Shown piece after piece: positions 42,429 to 52,600 of a stretch of DNA of 64,000 nt. A program made the translations under genes and the position numbers. The stretch comes from Undaria pinnatifida. Its lineage: Eukaryota; Sar; Phaeophyceae; Laminariales; Alariaceae. The stretch is from positions 2,398,415-2,462,414 of the forward strand of contig JABAKD010000013.1 of the NCBI GenBank assembly GCA_012845835.1. The letters are read 5' to 3'. The notes under the pieces were generated by a model. It made no database searches and was not told the origin of the DNA. It worked only from the letters and a program-made list of their open reading frames with translations. Within the stretch, counting starts at the first letter, position 1. The number at the start of each line of letters is the position of its first letter.

Positions 42429-42689
42429 GACGACCACGTCGAGGGCAGCAGCGGGGGGATTGGTTAGGGCACTGGGCCAAAGGGGGGAGCCGACTCCTCC
42501 AGGATCGGTGGTTGTGTCAGATACAGGTGCGATATCCGGTTGGCGCGTAGAAGAGCAGAAGCGTTGGCGGGTTGCACAAGGATTATTGGGGAGGGTGTCT
42601 GGGGAGTCAACGAAGGCGACAAGCTTAATGCAAGCTTCAGCCACGACCGCAGGGGCAGTATTATCGAGGGTTTCCGTGGGGGGGGAAGG

Positions 42690-43960
42690 GGGTGGGGCAG
42701 GTAGTGTGGTGGTTGGGGGCCTCGTTAACGGCGCCCCATATGGACCCGGTGCGCGTGCAAGCGTTCTTCGGGGACGGACATCAATTTCCGGGAACAGATA
42801 ACTTGAGGCACATAGCGCGCGTAGGGGTGCCGGTCGACGTGCGACCGGGTGTAAACCTGACGAAGGAGCCCACATACGGAATCATTCAAGCGCACAGAAG
42901 TTTTACGTCGCAGTGTGGGAAACGGCCGTTGCAGACGTTACGAGGAGCCGTGCGTTTGTTTTCCCGAAAGGAACAGGCGGGGAAGGTAGAACGATTGCGA
43001 TTGTCACCGGTCGGGGTAGTGGAAGAGCGGGAAAAGATAAGAATCATCCATGACATGACTTTTGAGCACATAGACGGGAGTGGGGGGGGGGTCGGTGAAT
43101 TCGACGACGGATTGGGATGAGATTCCCACATGTGCGCTGGCGGGGGTGATGCATGAAGTGGTACAGAGTGTTCTCGGGCTGAGGGTTAAGTTCGGGGATC
43201 GAGCGCGGATTCTCATGCAAAAATTGGATGTCAAGAATGCGTTCAGGCAGATTCCAGTGGACCCTGACGGGGCCAGGGTTTTCGGGTACGTGTTGGGAGA
43301 GTTCCTTTCATCGATTTGTGGCTGCAGTTTGGGTGGAGGGGCAGTCCGGGGTGGTGGGGAGTGATTTCGGCTGCGATGCAGCATGTGAAACGTGGTACCA
43401 CGAGAGCTTCCGCGTTGTTCTCGCCGGCCGGGGACCGCGCGGTGGAGCACGTGACGGTAGCGCAAAAAACAGGACGTTCAGTAGTCAGTTGGCCGGCAGA
43501 GTGTGTCGTGAGAGCGGCGGAGGGGGGGGGGGCAGACGACCCGGCCTTTGTGGGTTTTTTTATGGACGATGCAATTTCGGTAGACGTTCAGTGGGATGCG
43601 GAGGGGGCGCGGTGTTTGGACTTGTCACGATCCTTTGCTTTCATCCATGAGCAGGCTATGGGCGAGAGATCCGAGGGGGAGGAGCCACTGCTATCGCGTA
43701 AAAAGGTGACGAGCTGGGCTACGCAACAGGAGGTTTTGGGGTACGATATCGACACAGAGAGTATAACCATTGCCCTGCCGACACGAAAAGTAGACGACTT
43801 GCGCGCGCGAGTAGCATAGTGGACGGCGGAACGGCAGTCGGCAACGCTGCGGGAGGTGTTAGTGTTAGCCGGCAAGCTGCACCACGCTTCCTTTGTGATC
43901 CGGCCCGGACGGTACTTCGTCCGTAGGCTGCTGCAGCTTTCTAATCTGCATCTTAGTGGG
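42690..43960 (+). pseudogene. Reverse transcriptase of element B
   Basis: RHIARVGVPVDVRPG, SPVGVVEEREKIRIIHDMTF, LDVKNAFRQIPVDPDGARVF, LQFGWRGSPGWWGV, then the intact catalytic box GFFMDDAISVDVQW (GAC GAT at 43565-43570) and LAGKLHHASFVI. It is broken by frameshifts at about 43085 and 43315 and by a TAG at 43817-43819. It is closely related to element A's RT but keeps the catalytic aspartates and lacks A's TGA. Confidence 0.8.
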
Positions 43961-44079
43961 GCGGAGCGAGCCGGGGGGGGGGAAGCGTGGGGCAAGTACA
44001 GGGAGCGGGCATAAGCGAGGCGGGTTTTACGGCTGTCGCGTGAATTCATGGCTGATGTGGGGTGGTGGAGATGGGGTTT

Positions 44080-44600
44080 GGGGAGGTGGGGGGGGGGGGT
44101 ACGGGGGGAAGAGGATAATAGCACCGTTCTTTAGCTTCGTTGAGCTGCGGACGAGTAGGACGTGGTTTTCGGACGCATCCTCGGCAGCAATAGGGGGTTT
44201 ACGTATGGAATCGGGGGTGTACTGGAGATTCGACCATCCGGAAGAGGTGCAGAAACGAACGGTAAAGGGGGGGCTGGCCGTAGCCGATTTGATTTCATCA
44301 ACCTGCTCGAGGTAATGGCAATGGTGATGACGGCGTACTTCATGATCGACATGAAGGGAGAGAGACCGCGTAGAAGAGGGGAAGCAGTTCTGATGAGGGC
44401 GGATAATGAAGCAGCGGTGACCTGGGTGAGGAGGTGTCGCGGGGGAGGGAATACGCAAGCGAGTTAGGGGCGTTGATGAGGATAATGGGAGATTTGGAAG
44501 CAAACGGAGGGTGGTGTTTTCAGGCAAGGCATGTGCGGGAGTTGGATAATAGGTTAGCAGACGGTTTGACCAGGTGGCAAGAGGGCCAAATTCCCGATAC
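44080..44600 (+). pseudogene. RNase H of element B
   Basis: RTWFSDASSAAIGGLRMESG (Asp GAC 44172-44174), NLLEVMAMVMTAYFM, VLMRADNEAAVTWVRRC and ARHVRELDNRLADGLTRW give the acidic residues of an RNase H fold in the expected order. They lie in three frames, so at least two indels are present. Confidence 0.75.
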
Positions 44601-45800
44601 ACTGAATGCAGAATGTCCTGGAATCGCTTGGCAGGTGCAGGAGTTGGGAAGGGGGAGCAGCTTATGTTCTCGGAGATATTGGGAATGGGTACGCATTTGG
44701 AAGACTTGCAGCTTCGACTTGAAAGACTTACGAGGCGAATTGGAGGATGTGAGTGAGCTGGCGGTCTGTTGTAGGGAAGGAGTGTTGGCTGCGGAAATAC
44801 ATGGGGGAGATGGAGCTGGTAAGGGAATTGGTCGAGTTCATGGGATACTATTGCGCAGGGAAAGGGAACAAGGAGTCGACCATAGTAGGCAAGTTGGTAC
44901 CGATCAATTTCTACCATGAGCAGTTCTTGGGGCTATCAGTGCCCATGAGTAACCCGTTGATCAAATCTGTCAGGCAAGGTATTAAGAGGGCGCACGTAAG
45001 GATGGGTAGTAAACAGGAAGTGAGAAGGTCGTTGACGTGGGGGATGCTGACGGAGATGCAGGGGAGCGTACAGGCATGGGGGGTAGGCGGGAGGGTGTTA
45101 TGGATTGGTTTGGCGCTAACGTATTTTTTTATGTTGCTAGCGTCGGAATTATTTGCCAACGAGAAAGGGGTGTTCCACAAAATATAATGTTTGAGGAGGG
45201 GGGATGTGGCGTTCTTCAAGGATAACGAGCAGTTAGTAGGGAGCAGAATATACGAAGCACATAAAGTGGAGGTGAGGTTGAAGGGATCGAAGGGGAACCA
45301 AGGAAGAAAGGGGGCGGTACTGGTGAGAACAAGGACAGGCCGGGGGAATGAAGGAGAAAGAGGGGCAGTGGGTTTATTGGTGGAGCTGTTTAGGTTGTAC
45401 GGTAACGGGGATTTAACGGAAGTAGCGCCCATAATGATATTTAGGGGGAAGGATGGTTGGGAGGTTTGGTCTAGGGGACGCGCAACCCAGTGCTTGAGGG
45501 ATTGCATAGCAAGCGTAGGGGAGAGGTGGAGAGGGGAAGGGAGGGGAGCGGGGGCGAGACTGATTTCAGAAGAATTCGCGTTGCATTCCGGGAGAATAGG
45601 CGGAGCGACAACACTGGCCGCGAGAGGGGTACCGGAGGCTGTAAAATAGAAAGAAGGAAGGTGGTCGTCAGACTCGTTTATAGTGTACGTTAGGGCGAAT
45701 ATGGAGGACCCGGTTTGGGTGTCAGAGGTGTTGGAGCACGGGGCATGGGAGTTTGAGAGAAAACCGGGACAAGTGACTAGATGGGGCGGAATGGGATAGG
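44600..45800 (+). pseudogene. Tyrosine recombinase of element B, first Arg lost
   Basis: KESTIVGKLVPINFYHEQFL, RRSLTWGMLTEMQGSVQAWG and LTYFFMLLASELFA correspond to A's recombinase, but the catalytic Arg of LLLRASELF is Leu here (CTA 45137-45139). A TAA at about 45185 replaces the Tyr codon before CLRRGDV. HSGRIGG (45594-45611) and IVYVRANMEDP with the likely Tyr nucleophile (TAC 45686-45688) remain. It is inactive. Confidence 0.8.
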
Positions 45801-45904
45801 CCTCCTCTGCCCGGTAATGTAACGACCGCATGGGAAAGTGCTATCGGAACCCAAACGGTCAGGACATAACCGGACGAAGGGTGGCGAGAATCGCGGTCTC
45901 GGGT

Positions 45905-46162
45905 GGGGAGGCGTCACACTCGCGGAAGCCTACCGGTAGGTAGGTCGACCGCGTTCTGTTGTGTCGGTGGGGGAGGCGTAAGCAAGAGGGGAAAGGAAGG
46001 GAGCAGCTACTCCTCCCCCTCCTCCCTCCCGCTATTTTATAAATTGGTAGGGGAGGCGTATACATCCGAGGAGGGCGGGGGCAGGACAGCCCTTCCCCCC
46101 CGACCACCATTTCGGCTTATTCAATAAATATAAAGCATTTTGTGTAGAAGAAAAAACTCAGA
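45905..46162 (+). repeat. B1 repeat of element B
   Basis: GGGAGGCGTCACACTCGCGG, GGTAGGTAGGTCGACCGCGT, CACCATTTCGGCTT and AATATAAAGCATTTTGTG. It matches 47252-47510 collinearly and abuts A2. Confidence 0.8.
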
Positions 46163-47251
46163 GGAAGGTTGTCGTTGGGGCAACCTGGTGTTTGGGGGTA
46201 ACGGGTAGAAAGATAGAACAGCAGAAGAAGGAAATCTCGAGGTTTCCAAATGTAGGGTGCAGGATGTTGGGTACGGGGTATCATAGAAAAAATGAAGGTT
46301 CCGGATAACTGTGAGAAAGTGAGATCGAGGGGTCAGATACCAGCAAGCAACTGTAGAGCGGTGTGAAGCGGGGGATCGTCGGTGCAGCGAATAGCCTAAA
46401 ATATGTAGCTAACTGGCGAGGCCCGACACGAGCTGAAGAGGACCGGGGCAGAAGACAAGGGACGTAAGGGAGTCGTCAAGTTGTTTTTTTTCCCGCCCAC
46501 CCTCCTGCAAAATTCCACGGCGGATGAGCAAACAGAAGGGAAGAGGACACAGTGGTCGATTATTGATGGCATAATCCCGATCGCACGGGCCGTTTGAAAC
46601 GGGATCATTACATATTAATCGTTTGGTCTTCGTGATAGGTTTCCGATCGCACGGGCCGCGTGAAACGGAACAACCCGAAGGCACGCGCAGGTGTTGGTTG
46701 ATTGGTGATGGAATAATCCCGATCGCACGGGCCGTTAGAAACGGAATTCATCACACCCAATAATCGTTTAGCAATCGTGGTGGGTTCCCGATATGAACGG
46801 GCTGTTTGAAACAGGACTATCCGAAAGCACAAACACATAGTGGTCGGTCAGGGGTGGCATGATCCCGATATGAGCGGGCCGTCAGAAACGGAAATCACCA
46901 CATCCATGATCGTTTGGCAGTCGAGTCGGGTCCCCGACAGAAGCGGGTCGTTAGACACGGCAAAACCAACCGAAAGCATGCGCAAGGTAGTGGTCGATTA
47001 GCGGTGATTTTCCCGGGCGCACGGGCCGTTAGAAACGGAATCACGGAATCATAAATCGTTTAGCAATTGTGGGGGGTCCCCGATATGAGCGGGCCGCTAG
47101 AAACGGAAAACCTACACGAAAGCACACACAAGCAGTGGTGGGTCGAGTAGGTCCCCAAGCGCACGGGCCGTTAGAAACGGAACTAATTGGCAGCTTTAGC
47201 AATTTCGGGGTCCGGAATGAACGGGCCTCCGATTTGCAAACGAAAAACCTA
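46163..47251 (+). repeat. A2 repeat of element B (uninterrupted), with tandem hairpin units
   Basis: It starts with the GGTTGTCGTTGGGGCAACC hairpin, passes the site occupied by the hAT-like element in A1 (46223-46236), and carries about ten GGGCCGTTAGAAACGG-type palindromes between 46575 and 47180. Some are near AGCGGGCCG with weaker stems. It is about 150 bp longer at its 3' end than A1. Confidence 0.8.
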
Positions 47252-47510
47252 AGACGGGGGAGGCGTCTCACTAGCGGGAGCCGACTGGTAGGTAGATCGA
47301 CCGCGTTTCGTTGTGTGGGTGGGGGAGGCGTAGGCAAGAGGGGAAAGGGACGGAGCGGCCCCTCCTCCTCCTCCCTCCCGCTTTTTTTTATAGAAGTGGG
47401 GGAGACGTACGCATCCGGGGGGGGGCGGGGGCACGACAGCCTTTCGCCCCCAACCACCATTTCGGCTTTTTCAATTAATATAAAGCATCTTTCGTGGAAG
47501 TAAAAACCCA
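47252..47510 (+). repeat. B2 repeat of element B
   Basis: GGGAGGCGTCTCACTAGCGG, GGTAGGTAGATCGACCGCGT, CACCATTTCGGCTTTTTCAA. Partner of B1, and the right end of the element. Confidence 0.8.
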
Positions 47511-47631
47511 AACCATAATCTGATCTTCGCATACACCATATCAAGTTATTAGAGGTTAATTCGAAAAACATTCCACATCGGAGATGGCATATGGAGATTC
47601 GAAAACAAAATATTACCATCGTAGAGAAATA

Positions 47632-47635
47632 AGTT

Positions 47636-47672
<37 letters not shown>

Positions 47673-47713
47673 TTGTTGTGGTTGTGGTTGTTGTTGTTGT
47701 TGTTATTGTTGTT

Positions 47714-47748
<35 letters not shown>

Positions 47749-47896
47749 ATTGTTGTTTTGTTGTTGTTGTTGTTGATGTTGTTGATGTTGTCGTTGTCGT
47801 TGTTGTCGTTGTGGGTGTTGTTTTTCTTGTGCTTTTTTCACATTTAACTCGTTTTATCAAGTCCGTGGTCATGGAACATGCTCCAGCCACTCTATT
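47632..47896 (-). repeat. Conserved element end with long (AAC)n expansion
   Basis: On the minus strand, GGCTGGAGCATGTTCCATGA, CCACGGACTTGATAAAACGA, GTTAAATGTGAAAAAAGC, then about 180 bp of imperfect AAC/ACAACG triplets (47632-47815; TTG/GTT on the plus strand). It is the inverted counterpart of 12569-12644. It lies directly after the Ty3 chromodomain, so it may be that element's LTR end. Confidence 0.6.
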
Positions 47897-47988
47897 ACTT
47901 TTTTTTTGTCCATCTTATTCATTTTTCTCGCACCGTTCTCACTCACTCCTAACTCACGCCCCCTCCCAGTGATAACTCACAACCGGGG

Positions 47989-48435
47989 TCACGTAGAGGG
48001 ATGCTCTCCGTTGTTGCGGGAGAGCTCGCGCTGTGTCGGCCCGATCCGCATAAGGCGGTAGAGGCAGTTGGTTCGGGGGTGCTGGTCCGGAGTGCCCGTC
48101 CAATAACGCAAAATGGGGGGGCGGGAGAGGTGGAAGTTCATTTCCCGCTCCCAGGAAGAATCAGGGAGCCCCGCCCAATGCGTCTTGCATGGAACCGCGA
48201 TTATGCCACCCTGGCCCTTGACCGACTGATGGCCGGTGATCTGCTCCATCTCCAGTCGTTGGGGGGGCGTTGAAGCGTCGTCTTCAGTGACATGGTACGG
48301 AGAGAACTTTTTAGGAATGTTTTTGAGCACATACTGCGCCAGCCTCCCCGGTAGGTATTTAGGCATGTCCCCGCTGTCGTGGGGGTTGGCGCAGGGCTTG
48401 CACCGTCCAATCGCCACACGCCGACAAGCGTCCAA
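47989..48435 (-). pseudogene. Chromodomain at the integrase C-terminus
   Basis: PKYLPGRLAQYVLKNIPKKF, then LEMEQITGHQSVKGQGG, THWAGLPDSSWERE and ILRYW match the chromodomain pattern (I…hR..grG…eYlVkW.GlpdsdaTWEp). It probably once tethered integrase to methylated-histone chromatin. The first aromatic cage residues look altered (VPCKTHW for YLVKW). Confidence 0.65.
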
Positions 48436-48869
48436 ATGGAGAAGGTTGCCCCGAGTGGTGAGCCGTCCGGGGTCTTGGCGGCGTAGCAGAGACCGATATC
48501 CAGTATCTTGTAACGGCCCGTCAAGTTAAGCGCGAGTTTGGCCTTGAGCCCCTTGTCGTCCGTGTTCGCCTTCAACCCCCGGCGGATGGTGGAGGCAGAG
48601 GTGAACACCCATGCCCAATCACCCACAACGACGTCAGGTGTCGGACGCAGCGCGTCCGTCAGAGCGGAGTTCCTACGGTCAACACAAGAAACGGTGGGGG
48701 CGTGGTGTGCGCGAACAATGTCATTCGCGCGCTTTTGCCGGTCGGTGGCCAGGTCCCAATATGTCAGGTGGTCGCGAGCCAGACTCTGGTGCCCTACGCC
48801 GCCGGTGTGGTCAACCATCGTCAGGGGGACACGAGTGAGTCTGCCTATGTGGACCTTGTTGGTCTCCAA
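48201..48869 (-). pseudogene. Integrase C-terminal region
   Basis: KVHIGRLTRVPLTMVDHTGG, then RDHLTYWDLATDRQKRANDI, typical of the segment after the Ty3 integrase core. VVVGDWAWVFTSA and GLKAKLALNLTGRYKILDIG follow (the GPY/F-like module). A frame change near 48430 leads into the chromodomain. Confidence 0.65.
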
Positions 48870-49475
48870 GCCCGTCGCCGCGCTGACGGAATTGTTTTAA
48901 GCGAATTGGACGTAAGGTAAATGCAAGACCCAATCGTCTTCTCGCTCGTTGACGACCACAACCAGAATTTTTGCGGTATAGTAATGTTCACCCGCTCAAC
49001 CCCCCCGTTACAAATGGGATGGTAGGAGCTTGTAGCAAGCTTACGCACGCCCAACAGCTGATATGCAGCTTGTGAACGCTTGGAGCAGAACTGCAGGCCG
49101 TTGTCCAATAGCATGGTGCGCGGGCATCCCCGCAAGGGAATCTATTGGTTCACCAGGTTATTGGCTGTACCTTCCGCGGTGAACTCAGCGGCATTGACGG
49201 GGAACATGTCGGCCCGATGACTGAAGCGATCGGTCAACAAAAAGATGTAGGTGTTGCATCGTGGCGTGACCGGAAAGGGGTTGAAGTAGTGAACACTGAC
49301 GGCGACACCGGGACCTTCCGGTAAAGGAATTGAGATGACTGACCAGCGGACAGTCAGCCGTGTGGTTTTCGGTGCTTCGCAACTCAACCAGTGGCGAACC
49401 CACGATCGAATGCACACATTCGGGCCAATCCACCATTAAACCGCTCCAGCATGCGTAACGTGCGCGTGGTGCCAA
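48845..49475 (-). pseudogene. Integrase catalytic core, inactive
   Basis: VSVHYFNPFPVTPRCNTYIF has His where Ty3 integrases have the first catalytic Asp (V-D-x-F-G-P-x-P-V). TMLLDNGLQFCSK keeps the second Asp and ICNGGVERVN keeps the Glu. There is an in-frame TAG at 49142-49144 and a frameshift upstream near 49400. Confidence 0.75.
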
Positions 49476-49938
49476 ATTGGCCGTGGGACCCGTGGCGGGT
49501 TTGTAACTCGCTTGGAATATGGTCGAGGGGGCCTGCCGGGACCGAAGCCATAGTCGACAGCAGGGGTGTCTTGCCAGCTGCCCGTGCTGAGGGCCGGCGT
49601 GTCCGAGTAGAGTTGCGGTTTAACGACTGCGTCATAGTCTGGGGTGCCGGAAAGCCAGGCGGGTACGAGACGTACGCGGTTGGGCCCGCTGGCTCGACCG
49701 AGTCAGTTCCTCGTAAAGAGCTCCGGGAATGAGTCGGTTGGACAACTGACGTCGTGGTTACCGAGGCTTCTGCGGAGTATTCGGTGACCGCGGTGGATAC
49801 AGCAAAAAACGGAGCGAAATCGGTGTCGGCTGCACGCGAGGCCCACCCGCGACTGGGAGAGCTATAGACGGTGGCGACGGATGCAGAAACACCAACGACG
49901 AATCTCCTGGAAGGAGCAGGAAGGTCGTCAAGCCTCAT
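49384..49938 (-). pseudogene. Integrase zinc-binding region and linker
   Basis: The C-terminal part reads SELQTRHGSHGQFGTTRTLR, then MLERFNGGLARMC, matching the H-x3-H…T…L part of the HHCC zinc module. The preceding ~120 residues are a Ser/Thr/Pro-rich linker after RNase H. Confidence 0.55.
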
Positions 49939-50099
49939 ACGTGGCCCGTGCGCGCAAACAATGCAACTTCGGCAGAGTTGAAAGGGAGCCCACCCAAGAC
50001 TACACCTTCGCTGCGGGGTATTTGCCTACCCAGGCCGACACCCGGAATCGGAGAGGAAGGAGTGTGCAGCCCGCAAGTCCTTATTAAGTATACGCTACC

Positions 50100-50630
50100 A
50101 TCCTTTAAAGGGATGAGACTCGTCGAACCATTGCGGCCACGTTACGAGACAGGCTCCGGCAAGCGTGACAGAAGCTCGGCGTTGCCGTTCGCGCTTCCCT
50201 TGCGGTACTCGAGTGTGTAGTCCAACGCGGTGAGGACCTAGAGCCACGTCTGGACTCGGGCGTTACGGTCCCCCATTTTACCTATGACTTCCAGTGCCTT
50301 GGGGTCAGAGAATACACGGAACCTAGGGCCCCAGAAGTAGCCGCGGAGGCGTTTGAGAGCCCAGACGATCCTGCCAACCTCTAAATCAAGAGGAGTCCAA
50401 TGCCTTTCCGAGTCAAGCGTGGTATGGTTAATGTATCGGATGGGTTTTATGGAGCCGCCCGCCTGCTCCTGTTTGAAAGCGGCGCCGAACTCGTCGACGC
50501 TAGCGTCGCAATACACGTGGAACGGGCGTGAGCCGTCGACGACGGCATCCCAATTGGGGAAAGCCAGGACCGGAGAGGTCGCGAACTCCGCCAACATTTC
50601 TCGCACTAACTTTACATGGTAGGCGTGATT
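50100..50630 (-). pseudogene. Ty3 RNase H
   Basis: FHVYCDASVDEFGAAFKQEQ, RHWTPLDLEVGRIVWALKRL and RVFSDPKALEVIGKMGDRNA give the D, E and D positions of the Ty3 RNase H. After RVQTWL an in-frame TAG (50238-50240) interrupts, and DYTLEYRKGSANGNAELLSR continues in the same frame. Confidence 0.8.
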
Positions 50631-51646
50631 GCGAACTTAACCCCCTTCCGGAGGAGTGCGTTAGTCGGGCGAAGCCTCTTCGATAAGTCGGGAAAATACA
50701 TGTGGTCATATTGAACACCACCCACGAGTGCCCGCGCACCTGTTTGACGTCTGTGGGCATCGACACCTTGGTCAATGCCGACACTTTTTCTGCATTTGGG
50801 TGTAGGCCTGCCGGGGAAATGGACTTGCCCAGAAAGTTCGCCTCGGTGGCACCCAATCGCACCTTCGCTGAAGAAAGCATGATATTATTCTTTCCAAGGC
50901 TCTAGGACACAGAACGAATCGCCTGAACATGCGCTACCGGGTCAGAATCGAACACAATGGCATCGTCGACGTGTTCCACCCTTTTCAAGTCTTTGATCAC
51001 CTCATTGATGACCTTGACGAACCACCCAGGAAAACGCTGCTACCCTGAGGCAAAACGAGCCATCCATAGAGGCCTGTGGGTGTGCAGAACGCTGTAAGGG
51101 TAACTCCTTCTTTGCTGTTTTCTGGCGGAACGAGAGAACCAATTCGAACAAGGAAAACAAGGAAACCAATTCGAACAAGGAAAACACCCGACCTGAGCCT
51201 AAGGAGTACAGGACCTGGTTCCCCAGAGGAATCGGCAGTTGACTATGCTTGCTAATTCGATTGAACTTCTTGTACGTCACCGTGATCCTCACGCCACCAG
51301 ATTTCTTCGAGATGACAACCAGCAGGCTCGAATACGGTGAAGTCGAGTGCTGGATCAGCCCAGCCGCGAGGTATTGGTTAAAGGTCGCGTCCACTTCTTT
51401 GGCCAGTATGGGGTTTATGCTATGGGGTCGTGCAATGACCAGAGCACCGCTATTCGGAACAAAGATTTGGAAGGGCATCAAGGAGCAAGAGTTAAAGTCC
51501 GTCTTCGAGGTGGAAAACACGTTAGGAAAGTTGCAGAGCACATCGCCCAGTTGCTCGATGGCCGGGGTGTCCCAGCCAGGGTCATGTGAGTCGAACGCGA
51601 TCTCCCGCAGGAGTGACGAGAGTGGGGCCCAGACGCGTAGAATCAC
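50500..51646 (-). pseudogene. Ty3 reverse transcriptase, inactive
   Basis: LAAGLIQHSTSPYSSLLVVI, SKKSGGVRITVTYKKFNRIS, then VFSLFELVSLFSLFELVLSF. The catalytic Asp after SLF is Glu, and nine residues are duplicated by a 27-bp tandem repeat (about 51137-51190). SAFCTPTGLYGWLVLPQGSS follows in another frame. EHVDDAIVFDSDP has His before VDD, then a TAG and LGATEANFLGKSISPAGLHP of the thumb. Confidence 0.8.
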
Positions 51647-52600
51647 AGAACGCTGAGATGGGTTTGTTCATTAGCGCCGGCGAAGGCGACGGCACGGTGG
51701 GAACTGCCACCTCCGTGTCAGACGAGCGCGTGACCGCTGGGACCTGACTGTCCGAACTCTGGCCAGGGTAGGGCCGCAGCGTGGGTGGTGTGTTACGGTA
51801 CCTAGCGGGATGCCCCAAAGTGGGGCGTCGGCAACCCCGACGAGGTCGCCTGACTCGAGGTCTGCGACATCAGTTAAGGGAAGCATCTGTCACCCTGAAG
51901 CAACGAAGTATTTCTTTGCCGAAAGATTATCCCACCCCGGCAGTATTTTGACAACGTAGTGTGCAGGTGAACCGTTACTGCGCATCAAGTTTACCATAAG
52001 TAGCTGAGGCTCGCCCGACAAAGCGACACCTGTAGTGTCATCATAGAGGACGTGGAAACCACCGTTCGTAGCTGCGGGGTCGACGGTAAAAGCCGCTACG
52101 TCTGTTGTGGGTTGGTGGGACAACGTCAGCTCACCCAAAACCTGACTATCGCGGGGACGAGGGGGGAAATACGAGGAACGGACGGGTGTTGAAGCGCACC
52201 CAGCTGTCGCGGCGCAGCGAACAGCGTGCGGCCTGACCGGTAGAGGGACCACGCATGCCCACAATGTGATAGAGCACGTCGGTTCATTTCCGCGGAAAAA
52301 TTGAACGCTCAGGCGGATGCGGGTTGCGGTCCGTATCGTGGCGGATTCGCCACGGCGACTCTAGGAGCGAGGGCTGCTGGGCCGCTCGCACGCCGACGAA
52401 ACGGCGCCTACCAATAGCATGTGGTTCAACACGCCACGTCGGATGATGGTTTGTGTGAAGCTAGTATCGGGGAGCGCCGCACACCTGTAACGCGCAATGG
52501 CGCCCCCTCCGGTATGCATTACAATCTCGGTAGTGAACCTACCGTCGTCAAGCGTCACGTTCCCCCCAACGAGGCAGAGGCCGTGTTCTGGCAATCTCAC
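51582..52600 (-). pseudogene. Protease-like and linker region of the Ty3 element
   Basis: ALPDTSFTQTIIRRGVLNHM, HMLLVGAVSSACERPSSPRS-stop, then VLGELTLSHQPTTDVAAFTV, VLYDDTTGVALSGEPQLLMV and PLTDVADLESGDLVGVA. The position between gag and RT and the LPDTSF segment (where a D-T/S-G would sit in an aspartic protease) suggest a degenerate protease: the Gly is missing. Two stops or frame changes. Confidence 0.5.

Larger units (their letters stand above)
31129..47510 (+). mobile_element. DIRS-order retrotransposon B (outer element of the nest)
   Basis: It has a tyrosine recombinase, RT and RNase H but no DDE integrase. Its terminal repeats are split direct repeats: A1 (31129-31199 plus 40742-41590), ORFs, B1 (45905-46162), A2 (46163-47251) and B2 (47252-47510). 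This A1-B1-A2-B2 order is what PAT/Ngaro-type DIRS elements use. I see no Dam-type methyltransferase ORF, which leans to Ngaro-like. It is interrupted by a 9.5-kb hAT-like element at 31200-40741. Every ORF has stops or frameshifts. Confidence 0.8.

Noticed and set aside
41838-42875. 345-codon minus-strand open frame, Pro-rich
   Set aside because: Antisense shadow of element B's gag and RT region. Proline runs reflect G-runs on the coding strand.
46575-47180. Regular repeats resembling a CRISPR array
   Set aside because: The units are diverged, about 130 bp apart, lie inside a retrotransposon terminal repeat and have no cas genes. The genome is eukaryotic.
47041-47841. 266-codon minus frame with poly-Asn and poly-Thr
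   Set aside because: It reads through the (AAC)n triplet expansion and the A2/B2 repeats of element B.
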